DNA of 64,000 bases from assembly GCF_003011965.1 (NCBI RefSeq), contig NZ_PXWG01000016.1:25420-89419 (forward strand). The letters are read 5' to 3'. Position numbers and translations under genes: made by a program. The notes under the pieces were generated by a model. It worked only from the letters and a program-made list of their open reading frames with translations. It had not been told where the DNA came from and did not search any database. Numbering within the stretch: the stretch's first letter is position 1; the number at the start of each line of letters is the position of its first letter. Of the stretch, positions 16,428 to 23,956 are shown one piece after another. The DNA is from Streptosporangium nondiastaticum (GTDB lineage Bacteria; Actinomycetota; Actinomycetes; Streptomycetales; Streptomycetaceae).

Positions 16428-16657
16428 TCACGTGCCTGCTGCGACGTTGGTCCAACTCCATTTCGGGGCCTTGATCTCGCTCTCGGACAGGTGCGTGCAG
16501 CCGGGGATGTGCGCGTACTGCGTGAGTGGCACAAGGATGGTGTTCGGTTCCCAGCTTCCCCAGTCGGGATGGGTATCTTGCGCTGAGGCGGCTGCGGAGA
16601 GCAGGCGCAGTCTGCCCCGGTGATCAGGTCGCAATGGTCGCAACGGCTGGCGGTCAT
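16428..16657 (-). pseudogene. Small Cys-rich protein gene, apparently frameshifted
   Basis: ATG 16657 overlaps the stop of the Nudix gene by four bases and begins MTASRCDHCDLITGADCAC, a zinc-finger-like Cys-rich start. In that frame the sequence then becomes unlike protein. In the neighbouring frame it continues as DTHPDWGSWEPNTILVPL and HIPGCTHLSESEIKAPKWSW to a stop at 16428. The second half resembles small proteins I have seen on Streptomyces integrative elements. A single-base shift near 16580-16600 would join the halves. It could be a mutation, a sequencing error or, less likely, programmed frameshifting. Confidence 0.55.
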
Positions 16658-17124
16658 GGGCTGGTGTCCTCCGAAGCGGGGAGGCTCGTCCGTGCGTTCT
16701 GGTGGAGGGCGATCGCCTCTCGGCACCACGGGGGTACGCGGAGTCGTGGGAGCACCGAGGCCGGGAACCAGTGGAGCATGATGCCTTCGGTGAGAGGGAG
16801 GGCGTGGGCGTCGCCGTCCCAGTTGCCGGTGTAGATGGCGATCGGGCCCTTGCCGAGGTGTTCGGCGTTTCTCTGCTGGACGGTGGTGAACTCCTTCAGC
16901 GGGATGGTGAGTCCGGTCTCCTCCGCTACTTCGCGCGCGACGGTGTCGGCCAGTGATTCGCCCGGTTCGGGGCGTCCGCCGACAGGTGTCCAGTAGCCGG
17001 GCCAGCAGATGCCTTCGATGTCGTCGCGGAGGTGGAGCAGGTATTCGCCCTGGCTGTTCGTGATCAGCGCGGATACCCCTGTGCCGGCCTCAATCGCTTC
17101 CGCTTCGAGCTCGGTGTCGGTCAT
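16654..17124 (-). CDS. Nudix hydrolase
   Basis: A 156-aa enzyme with a complete Nudix box, GGRPEPGESLADTVAREV followed by AEETGL, matching GX5EX7REUXEEXGU. Nudix enzymes hydrolyse nucleoside diphosphates linked to another moiety and often clean up damaged nucleotides. The ATG overlaps the stop of the MazG-like gene by four bases and its own stop overlaps the next start, so three genes are translationally coupled. The frame extends to 17199, but ATG 17124 has GGCGGG upstream and the coupling geometry. Substrate unknown; paired with a MazG-like enzyme, nucleotide-pool hydrolysis is likely. Confidence 0.85.
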   Translation of the reverse strand: MTDTELEAEAIEAGTGVSALITNSQGEYLLHLRDDIEGICWPGYWTPVGGRPEPGESLADTVAREVAEETGLTIPLKEFTTVQQRNAEHLGKGPIAIYTGNWDGDAHALPLTEGIMLHWFPASVLPRLRVPPWCREAIALHQNARTSLPASEDTSP

Positions 17125-17555
17125 CCCGCCATCGTCCACCCCGCGGGTGGGGGTGGCGCGTCTGCGACACAAGTCGGCGGTCGCGTCCTGAGGGGACACG
17201 ACCGCCGGAGCGGGGGAGGGAGTGGACAGGCGGTAGTAGCGGCTTCGCGGCCCCTGCGGGTCCGGCGGTGGAAGATCTCCTCGAAGGTTGCGCGGACGCC
17301 TTCGGGGTCGATGTAGTGCATGGCCAGCAGGGCGGCGATGACGGAGCCGACCAGGTCGTTCTGGACCTCGGACCAGCTGTGGGCGTCGCCGCAGGTGGTC
17401 AGGCCCTTCAGGTCGTGGAGGGCATGCATGGCCTCGCCGGCCTCCTCGGCGACCTTGCCTACCTGGAGGGCCTTGAGCTCCTCGTCGGGGAGGTGTTCAC
17501 CGGCCTTGCGGCAGACGGTGGAGAGCTTGGTGATGTCGTCCCACAGGTCGTCCAT
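17121..17555 (-). CDS. MazG-like nucleotide pyrophosphohydrolase
   Basis: A 144-aa protein. Residues about 8-90 contain the MazG-like four-helix metal site: KVAEEAGEAMHAL with several Glu residues, then WSEVQNDLVGSVIAALL, giving the ExxE...E...D pattern. MazG-type enzymes hydrolyse (d)NTPs to the monophosphate and pyrophosphate. The last 45 residues are Arg/Pro-rich and unlike the family, which normally ends near residue 100, so this may be a recently acquired extension. It is the first gene of a coupled operon with a Nudix hydrolase. Confidence 0.75.
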   Translation of the reverse strand: MDDLWDDITKLSTVCRKAGEHLPDEELKALQVGKVAEEAGEAMHALHDLKGLTTCGDAHSWSEVQNDLVGSVIAALLAMHYIDPEGVRATFEEIFHRRTRRGREAATTACPLPPPLRRSCPLRTRPPTCVADAPPPPAGWTMAG

Positions 17556-17609
17556 GACAGATCTCCCATCCGTGTATCCCGGCCCCGGGGTGGGGCCGGG
17601 CCTGGGGTT

Positions 17610-18932
17610 CTAAGGTTGTGCGGGCCGTCCGAGCTGGCGCACGGTCCATCCGGCTGTGCGCCACGCGTCGGCGTTCAGGAGGTTGCGGAGGTCCACGAGG
17701 AGCGGTTGGTCGACCAGACTGGACAGAGCCTTGGGGTCGGTGTCGCGGAACTGGGGCCACTCGGTGGCCAGGACGATCAGCTCCGCGCCCTTGACCGACT
17801 CTTCCAAGTCTTCCGCGTAGTCGAGTTCGGGGTGGCGTACGAGTGCGGTGGGAACGGCGTGGGGGTCGTGGACCGTGACGGTCGCGCCACGCTGGTGCAT
17901 GAGGGCGGCGACGGCGAGGGCCGGAGACTCCCGCACGTCGTCGGTGCCGGCCTTGAAGGAGGCGCCCCACACAGTGACGCGTGACCCTGCCACTGGTCGG
18001 CCGAGGGTTTGCTCGATCAGAGCGAGGGCGGCGGTGGGGCGGGATTCGTTGACCTGTTCGGCGGCTCGCAGCAGGGTTGCCGCGTCGAGGGCGCCGAGGC
18101 TCTGTGCGGAGGCGGTGAACGCGCGTACGTCCTTGGGCAGGCAGCCTCCGCCGTAGCCGGGTCCGGCGTTCAGGCCGCCGCGGCCGATGCGCGGGTCGAG
18201 GCCGATGGCCTCCGTGAGCTGGTGGACATCGGCGCCGGCGGCAGTGCACATGTCGGCGACGCCGTTGATGAAGGAGATCTTCATGCCGAGGTAGGCGTTG
18301 GCGGCGCCCTTGATCAGTTCGGCGGTGGCGGGGTCGGTGACGAACAGGGGGATCTGGTTGTGCAGCAGCGGGGCGTAGACCTCGCGGACGACGTCCTCGG
18401 CGTGCGGGGAGGGGACGCCGACGACGATGCGGTCGGGGCGGAGGGTGTCCTCGATGGCGTGGCCTTCGCGTAGGAACTCGGGGTTCCAGACGACCTCGAC
18501 GTCGGTGCCCGCGGGGGCGAGGCGGGCGAGGAGGGCGGCCAGGTCGCGGGTGGTGCCGACGGTGACCGTGGACTTGCCGATGATCACGCATGGGCGGGTC
18601 AGGTGCGGGGCGAGCGCGCGGGCCGCGCCGAAGACCTGGCCGGTGTCGTAGCTGCGGCCGTCGGCGTCGATCGGTGTGCCGACGGCGAGGAAGTGGACGT
18701 CGGCGAAGGCCGCGGCCTCGGCCAGGTCGGTGGTGAAGCGGAGTCGGCCGGACGCGGTGTGGGTGGCCAGCAGGGCCGGCAGGCCCTCTTCGTAGATGGG
18801 GCATTCGCCGGCGTTGAGCCGGTTGATCTTCGCCTGGTCGAGGTCCACGCCGATGACCTCGTGGCCGATCTCGGCCATGGCCGCGGCGTGCGGGATGCCC
18901 AGGTGGCCGCAGCCGATGACGGATACGCGCAT
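17610..18932 (-). CDS. ugd: UDP-glucose/GDP-mannose dehydrogenase family protein
   Basis: A 440-aa cytosolic NAD-dependent enzyme. The N-terminal Rossmann motif is GCGHLG at residues 7-12, and the catalytic Cys lies in GGGCLPKD near residue 260. The conserved KGAANAYLGMKISFIN helix and a C-terminal second Rossmann domain follow, so the protein is full length. The reaction oxidises a nucleotide sugar such as UDP-glucose to the uronic acid, for exopolysaccharide or glycosylation. Within the island it sits 104 bases from the Sir2-like gene on the same strand. Sugar specificity cannot be read from the sequence. The symbol ugd is given on family grounds only. Confidence 0.85.
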   Translation of the reverse strand: MRVSVIGCGHLGIPHAAAMAEIGHEVIGVDLDQAKINRLNAGECPIYEEGLPALLATHTASGRLRFTTDLAEAAAFADVHFLAVGTPIDADGRSYDTGQVFGAARALAPHLTRPCVIIGKSTVTVGTTRDLAALLARLAPAGTDVEVVWNPEFLREGHAIEDTLRPDRIVVGVPSPHAEDVVREVYAPLLHNQIPLFVTDPATAELIKGAANAYLGMKISFINGVADMCTAAGADVHQLTEAIGLDPRIGRGGLNAGPGYGGGCLPKDVRAFTASAQSLGALDAATLLRAAEQVNESRPTAALALIEQTLGRPVAGSRVTVWGASFKAGTDDVRESPALAVAALMHQRGATVTVHDPHAVPTALVRHPELDYAEDLEESVKGAELIVLATEWPQFRDTDPKALSSLVDQPLLVDLRNLLNADAWRTAGWTVRQLGRPAQP

Positions 18933-19036
18933 GGTGCCGGCGCTCCTTTCCCTGTCTCGCCCGCCCGGTGGTCCGGGCCGGTCAGGGGCGACACGCTAGC
19001 GCCACTGTCCGGCCCGGACCTGATCGTGCAGGTGGG

Positions 19037-20269
19037 TCAGTTGGTGGGCTTAGCGAGGAGGTTGACGAGTTCCGGCAGACCCTCCGCGGCCGGCTTCCGG
19101 CAGACCAGGTCGTCGTCCTGGGGGCTTTCCAGCGGGTAGGGCTTGAACTGGCCGTCGTGCCAGAAGCCCTCGGGGTCGAGGTAGACGACCTTCAGACCGC
19201 GCTCGCGGGCGCGGGCCTGGACCTTGCGCCGGTCGGCGTGCAGACCGACGACGAGCAGGGCCTTCGCGCCGTCCACCCACTCGACGTCCGGTACGGCCTG
19301 GTCGTAGCGGCGCATGAAGCACTCCTCCAGGCCGGCGCGGGCTGCCAGCACGTCGAAGTTGTTGGTGATCACGGGCCCGACCAGGTGTCCGGCGTCGTGA
19401 AGCTCCTTCAGCGCGTGCATGGCGGGTGTCGGCTCGGCCAAGAAGCACGCCTTGAACATCTCGGTGAACTCGGCCGTCTTCTCCTCCGGCTCGGTGAGCA
19501 CCTCGTGCAGAAGCGGGTCGGAGACGGGGGAGAGGGTGAAGCGGTGTTCGCGAGGGTCGTCGCCCTGGCGGTCGGTGACGCGGTAGATCTCGTGGAGGCG
19601 GTGCAGGGGCGGGATGCCGGCCTCCACGGAGGTGCCGCAGCCGATCTCGACCTGGAAGGGCAGGTGATCGGCGAGGACGGACAGGTCCGGGACGAGGGTG
19701 GGTGTGCCGCGCTGGTCCTTGATCCGGATGCCGGAGGCCAGCACGTCCCAGGGCCGTTGCCGCACGGCCGGCGGCGGGGCGTACTGGGCGGAGGTGATCT
19801 GGACGTCGAGGCTGCGGTAGTTCTGCGGGAGCTTGCGGCGGGCCACGGCGTCCTGGGGGTGCGACACGTACTGGGTGATCTTGCACTTGAGGTCGCGGCG
19901 CATCCACAAGGCTCCGCCGGAGGTGCGCTTCCATCCCCCGACCGCGAGCGCGGTCCTCACCGCGTCCTCGTGGGCGGTGATCTCGTCGGCGGGCGCGGTC
20001 ACGGAGTGGTAGAGGTACAGGTCGGTCAGGCCGATCGCGGGGGCGGCCGTGGTCGACACCAGGCCGTACCGGTAGCGGTAGTGGATGAGTCGGCGACGGG
20101 CGTCGTCGCCCCCGCTCCAGCCCGACTGGTCGGCAGTGGCCTCCTCCTGGGTGCGGCGCCAGATGCCCTCCTCGATGTAGCGGGGGCGGTCGGCGTCGCC
20201 GAAATGGGTGTTCCATACCTGCTGCTGTGACGGGGTGAGCTGGTCGACGACGATGTACGGGATCTCCAC
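19037..20269 (-). CDS. Protein with a C-terminal Sir2-like domain
   Basis: A 410-aa protein. Residues about 200-400 resemble a Sir2-type NAD-binding fold: EIGCGTSVEAGIPPL (207-221) stands for the GAGxSxxSGIP loop, ITNNFDVLAARAGL (301-314) for the TQNxDxLHxxAG motif, and LLVVGLHADRRKVQ for the later strand. The N-terminal 195 residues are of unknown fold. Sir2-like domains either deacylate proteins or hydrolyse NAD, the latter in several anti-phage systems. The GTG has AGGGAGGG upstream; the open frame to 20446 is longer but lacks support. Placed next to ugd, whose product also uses NAD. Zinc-binding Cys pairs of true sirtuins are not visible. Confidence 0.65.
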   Translation of the reverse strand: MEIPYIVVDQLTPSQQQVWNTHFGDADRPRYIEEGIWRRTQEEATADQSGWSGGDDARRRLIHYRYRYGLVSTTAAPAIGLTDLYLYHSVTAPADEITAHEDAVRTALAVGGWKRTSGGALWMRRDLKCKITQYVSHPQDAVARRKLPQNYRSLDVQITSAQYAPPPAVRQRPWDVLASGIRIKDQRGTPTLVPDLSVLADHLPFQVEIGCGTSVEAGIPPLHRLHEIYRVTDRQGDDPREHRFTLSPVSDPLLHEVLTEPEEKTAEFTEMFKACFLAEPTPAMHALKELHDAGHLVGPVITNNFDVLAARAGLEECFMRRYDQAVPDVEWVDGAKALLVVGLHADRRKVQARARERGLKVVYLDPEGFWHDGQFKPYPLESPQDDDLVCRKPAAEGLPELVNLLAKPTN

Positions 20270-20473
20270 GGGCTTCCCTCCCTGGTGATGGTCCGCCCGC
20301 CCACAGCGATGGGCGGCCGATCGGATGCCGTACGACATGTGCCGGGTCGAGCGCCGTTCCGCCCGGCGGAGCCGAGCCGCTGGCTTCCACCAGGCGGAAC
20401 GGGTTGTGCTGCGGGGCAGCCCGCCGTAGCTCGGGCGCCCCCTCACCGCACCTCCTCCAGGGCGGTGTCCGGT

Positions 20474-20515
20474 GCTCCGGCACCCGGGGGCAGGCCCCAG
20501 GCCGGGGGCCGGAGC
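20474..20515 (-). terminator. Hairpin downstream of the 20519 gene
   Basis: An inverted repeat with arms GCTCCGGCACCCGG and CCGGGGGCCGGAGC, one mismatch, just past the stop of the small membrane protein gene on the minus strand. The rest of the 250-base gap up to the Sir2-like gene shows no reading frame of note. Confidence 0.6.
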
Positions 20516-20518
20516 GGT

Positions 20519-20725
20519 CTAGGGGTCCGGCTCGGTGATGTCCGGCATGGAGACGGCCGTGGGCCGCTCGGTGGGGAGAAGATCGGCGGCCTGGCCGCGC
20601 AGAATCCACGCAGGTCCGGCTAGGCCGAGCAGGGCCAGGACGGTCAGGGCGATGCCGCCGGATTCGCGGTGAGTCGGGCTGCTCGGACCGTGGTCCGGCG
20701 CGCGGTGCCGTCCCTCGGGCATCAC
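20519..20725 (-). CDS. Small single-pass membrane protein
   Basis: A 68-aa protein with a His/Arg-rich N-terminus, one membrane segment at about 25-43 (GIALTVLALLGLAGPAWIL) and an acidic C-terminus. Its ATG overlaps the stop of the preceding gene by four bases. No family recognised. Confidence 0.55.
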   Translation of the reverse strand: MMPEGRHRAPDHGPSSPTHRESGGIALTVLALLGLAGPAWILRGQAADLLPTERPTAVSMPDITEPDP

Positions 20726-21162
20726 GGCGCCCCGCCGCGAGAGTGCTCGTGGTCGGCGAGTATGCGTCCGGTCTGGGCGTGCAGGCGCTCAAGGTCGGTC
20801 GGCGTGAGAATCAGCGCGGCCTCGCTGCGGCCGCCGTCTTCGTGGTGCACGAGGATGGCCACCGAGCCCTGCTTGGCACGAGGGTCGTAGACCGCGTCGG
20901 TGACGAGCAGGGTCGCGTGTGTCGGCCTGGCGGGCACCGGCTCCAACGTGCTGGCGTCGGCCGGCGCGGAGCATGCCGGACCACCGCCCGGTGGGCGCAG
21001 GTGGTACGTCGCGGCGCCTTCGCCGGGGAGGGCGACGACGACGCCGACCCGGCCGTTCCGGGCGGTGTCGGCGGCGAGGTCGCCGAGCTGGGGAAGGAAC
21101 GGGGCCGTTGTGCCTAACTCGGCCCCCTGCGCAGGCAGATGGGGAGTTGGTCGTCCGCTCAT
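20722..21162 (-). CDS. Hypothetical protein near the XRE regulator
   Basis: A 146-aa soluble protein. The middle holds strands of the form GRVGVVVALPGEGAATYHL and THATLLVTDAVYDPRAKQGS, with a C-terminal helix DLERLHAQTGRILADHE. I do not recognise it. It is coupled by a 4-base overlap to the small membrane protein that follows and lies 56 bases downstream of the XRE regulator gene on the same strand, so all three may form one unit. Confidence 0.6.
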   Translation of the reverse strand: MSGRPTPHLPAQGAELGTTAPFLPQLGDLAADTARNGRVGVVVALPGEGAATYHLRPPGGGPACSAPADASTLEPVPARPTHATLLVTDAVYDPRAKQGSVAILVHHEDGGRSEAALILTPTDLERLHAQTGRILADHEHSRGGAP

Positions 21163-21218
21163 GCCCCTGACGCTAGGAACGGGTCAGGGGCCGAATATGA
21201 GCCCGAGGAATACGACCC

Positions 21219-22451
21219 TCATCCGTCCAGGTGGAAGCGGTCGGACATGTGCCGCAACTTCTCCCGTGTTGCCGCTCGCTCGGCGTAGACGATGCTGCGA
21301 AGGGTGGAGCGGGCGATGGGGTGGTTACGGATGAGCTGGGGGGCGATCCGCTCCGCCCTCTCCAGTTCGCCCAGTGCCTTGTCGCGGCGCCCATCCCATA
21401 GCCAGGCTCGCGCGAGGTCCATGTGGTGGTGTCCCTGACGCGAGTTGGGCAGGGAAACGACCAGCTCCGGGCTGGTGCGGTGGTTTATCGTCAGGGCCTT
21501 TCGCTGCTGCCCCATCTCCAGAGCCACGCTGATGGCGTGGATCTGGACGTTGCCGGGCGAGAACGTCAGCGAGTGCCTGTCGTACACCGGAGGCCCGGCG
21601 TACTCGCCCATGCGGTCGGCCGCCGTCCTGGCGAGATCGATGCGGTCTTCCGCCTCCGCTGCCCGGCCGCCTCGTGCTGCGGAGACCGCAGCACGGAGCT
21701 GTAGGGTGCCCCATGCCCGCAGGGCCAACGGCTCGCCGCGCTCGTAGTCCTGCTGAAGAGTGCTGATGGCCTTGTCGGACAGGACGATGGCGTCTTCCCA
21801 GTCCGCGCTCGCCCACATGTCCCAGACCCGCATCCAGTCGGCGACCGCGGGCAAGACCGGGTCGCCGGACAGCCGTGCGGACCAGGCGGCCCGCTCGCAG
21901 GCCATGGCGACCAGCTCGGGGTGGCCCAGAGCGTGGGCGGCGGTGTGCGCGAACTTGCAGCACACCGCGTAGATCGCGTAGGCCTCCTCCCGCTCGTGGC
22001 CGGTGGTCACCTCGGCGAGGGCGCGTGACTCGCGGAGCAGGTCCGGCAGGACGCGCAGGATGGCCACGTTCGCGGCGGCGTCCCGCAGCCGGTGCAGGCG
22101 CGTCATCTCCCGCCACAGCTTCGCCGCCGGACGCGGGGTGCCGTCGAACACGGGGGCGAGGTCGTAGCGACGCAGTTCCCGCAGGATCGAGGACGCGGCA
22201 ACCTGCCACTGGTTCTCGTCGGGGGAGCTGGTGTACGGGCGGCCGATCAGATCGTTGGGGTGGACGTGCAACTCGGCCGCCAGCAGGTTCAGGACGCCGA
22301 CCCTGTCCAGTTCGATCAGGCCGCGCTCCATCTTCGAGACCCAGCCCTGAGACTTGCCCAGAGCGGAGGCAAGGTCGGCCTGCGGCATGCCCAGGCGGAG
22401 GCGGGCACGACGGGCGCGGCGACCGATCTCCTCGGCTTCCTCCAGCATCAC
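21219..22451 (-). CDS. XRE-family regulator with TPR-like helical domain
   Basis: A 410-aa protein. An N-terminal helix-turn-helix of the XRE/Cro type covers about residues 8-65 (RLRLGMPQADLASALGKSQG, WVSKMERG). The remaining 340 residues are helical repeats of the TPR-like kind seen in Streptomyces regulators that respond to peptides or other signals. It is the rightmost island gene before the intact corA. MM at the start leaves a one-codon ambiguity. The genes it controls are not evident; the two small genes that follow on the same strand are the first candidates. Confidence 0.8.
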   Translation of the reverse strand: MMLEEAEEIGRRARRARLRLGMPQADLASALGKSQGWVSKMERGLIELDRVGVLNLLAAELHVHPNDLIGRPYTSSPDENQWQVAASSILRELRRYDLAPVFDGTPRPAAKLWREMTRLHRLRDAAANVAILRVLPDLLRESRALAEVTTGHEREEAYAIYAVCCKFAHTAAHALGHPELVAMACERAAWSARLSGDPVLPAVADWMRVWDMWASADWEDAIVLSDKAISTLQQDYERGEPLALRAWGTLQLRAAVSAARGGRAAEAEDRIDLARTAADRMGEYAGPPVYDRHSLTFSPGNVQIHAISVALEMGQQRKALTINHRTSPELVVSLPNSRQGHHHMDLARAWLWDGRRDKALGELERAERIAPQLIRNHPIARSTLRSIVYAERAATREKLRHMSDRFHLDG

Positions 22452-22659
22452 CGCACCCCCGACCTGTTGACGGGTCGGCTCGGCTCAGGCGTTCGGCAGG
22501 GCATGGTGCCTCCGTCCGTTCAGGCGTCTCCATCAGAACGGTACCTATGCCAGGGCGGAGGCGAACTCATCAGGGTCAAGCCTGGAGCCACCGAGGTCGG
22601 CGCGGCGTCGCCGCGAAGGAATGCCGGTGCCAAGTCGATCATTGGTGCGCGGTGAGTGG

Positions 22660-23838
22660 CTACAGCCAGTCGCGCCGCTTGAAGATGAAGTACAGGCTTG
22701 TGCACACCGCTGCCATCAGCAGGATCGCGAAGGGGTAGCCGAAGGCCCAGTGCAGCTCGGGCATGGCGTCGAAGTTCATGCCGTAGATCGTTCCCACCAG
22801 CGTGGGGGCGAACAGGATGGCCGCCCACGACGAGATCTTCTTGATCTCCTCGTTCTGCTCGAAGCCCGCTTCCGCCAGGGCGCGCATTTCCGCGTTCTGC
22901 TGCTGGGTGACGAGGGTGGCGTTGACCTGGAGGATGTCCGCCAGGGCCGAACGGAAGCCGTCTACGCGCTCGCTGGTGTGGGTGACGTGGTCGGCGACGT
23001 CGCGGAGGTAGCGCTGGAGCTCGTCGTCGGTGCCGTACTTGGCGAAGCCGGCCATCAGGCCGTGCAGCATGCCGACCAGGGGGCGGGTCGCGCGCTGGAA
23101 CTCGACCATCTCGCGGGCGAGTTCGTAGATGCGGCGGGAGACGGCCGGGTCGCCGCTGAAGACCTCGGTCTCGATCTCGTCGATGTCGTTCTGCACGCCC
23201 GCCACGACGGGGGCGTAGCCGTCGACGACGGCGTCGAGGATCGCGTACAGCACCGCCTCCGGGCCCAGGGACAGCAGCTCCGGGGTGGCCTCCATGCGGC
23301 TGCGCACCGCCGAGAGGTCGGGGGCCGCGCCGTGCCGGACGGTGATCACGAAGTCGGGGCCCACGAAGACGTGGAGCTCGCCGAAGTCGACCTCTTCCGG
23401 GGCGTCCAGGTAGCGGGCCGCCCGCAGGACCACGAACAGGGTGTCGCCGTAGCGCTCCAGCTTCGGGCGCTGGTGGGCCTCCAGGGCGTCCTCCACCGCG
23501 AGCTGGTGCAGCCCGAACTCCTCGGCCAGGGAGAGGAGTTCGCTCTCGCTCGGGCGCTGGAGGCCGATCCAGGCCATGCCCTCGGGCTGCTCGCGCAGCC
23601 GGCGGTACGTGTCCGCGAGGGAGTCCGGCGTCGCGACGCGCAGGCCGTCGCGGTAGACCGCGGCGTGCACGATGCTGCCCGCGCCGTCCCCGGGCCCGGC
23701 CGCCGGCGGGGCGGGCGGGGTGGCGGCGTCGCCGTCCGTGCGGCCGTTCGCCGGGCGGAGCCAGGAGTGTTTCCGGGGAGTGCCGCCGGGGGTGTTCCTG
23801 GGCGTGGGGCGCTGGCGGCGCGGAGGGTTTTCGGACAC
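22660..23838 (-). CDS. corA: CorA-family divalent cation transporter
   Basis: A 392-aa inner-membrane protein. The C-terminus has the two CorA membrane helices with the YGMNFD signature between an amphipathic stalk helix (NEEIKKISSWAAILFAP) and the last helix, ending KRRDWL. The N-terminal 50 residues are basic and Pro-rich, then comes the large cytoplasmic domain. CorA moves Mg2+ (also Co2+ or Ni2+) into the cell as a pentamer. GTG 23838 is preceded by GAGAGGGAG; the longer frame to 23970 adds an unlikely N-terminus. Its 3' end is the sequence duplicated at 2179, 5110 and 11510. Confidence 0.9.
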   Translation of the reverse strand: MSENPPRRQRPTPRNTPGGTPRKHSWLRPANGRTDGDAATPPAPPAAGPGDGAGSIVHAAVYRDGLRVATPDSLADTYRRLREQPEGMAWIGLQRPSESELLSLAEEFGLHQLAVEDALEAHQRPKLERYGDTLFVVLRAARYLDAPEEVDFGELHVFVGPDFVITVRHGAAPDLSAVRSRMEATPELLSLGPEAVLYAILDAVVDGYAPVVAGVQNDIDEIETEVFSGDPAVSRRIYELAREMVEFQRATRPLVGMLHGLMAGFAKYGTDDELQRYLRDVADHVTHTSERVDGFRSALADILQVNATLVTQQQNAEMRALAEAGFEQNEEIKKISSWAAILFAPTLVGTIYGMNFDAMPELHWAFGYPFAILLMAAVCTSLYFIFKRRDWL

Positions 23839-23956
23839 GGGTGGAACTCCCTCTCGCGCTCTTCGCTGGACCAGCGAACAGGATATACATGCCGAATTCG
23901 GTCGCGAGACGGTCCTGCCGTCCGAGCTTATAGTCGTGCGCGTCGTCCGTCCCGTC

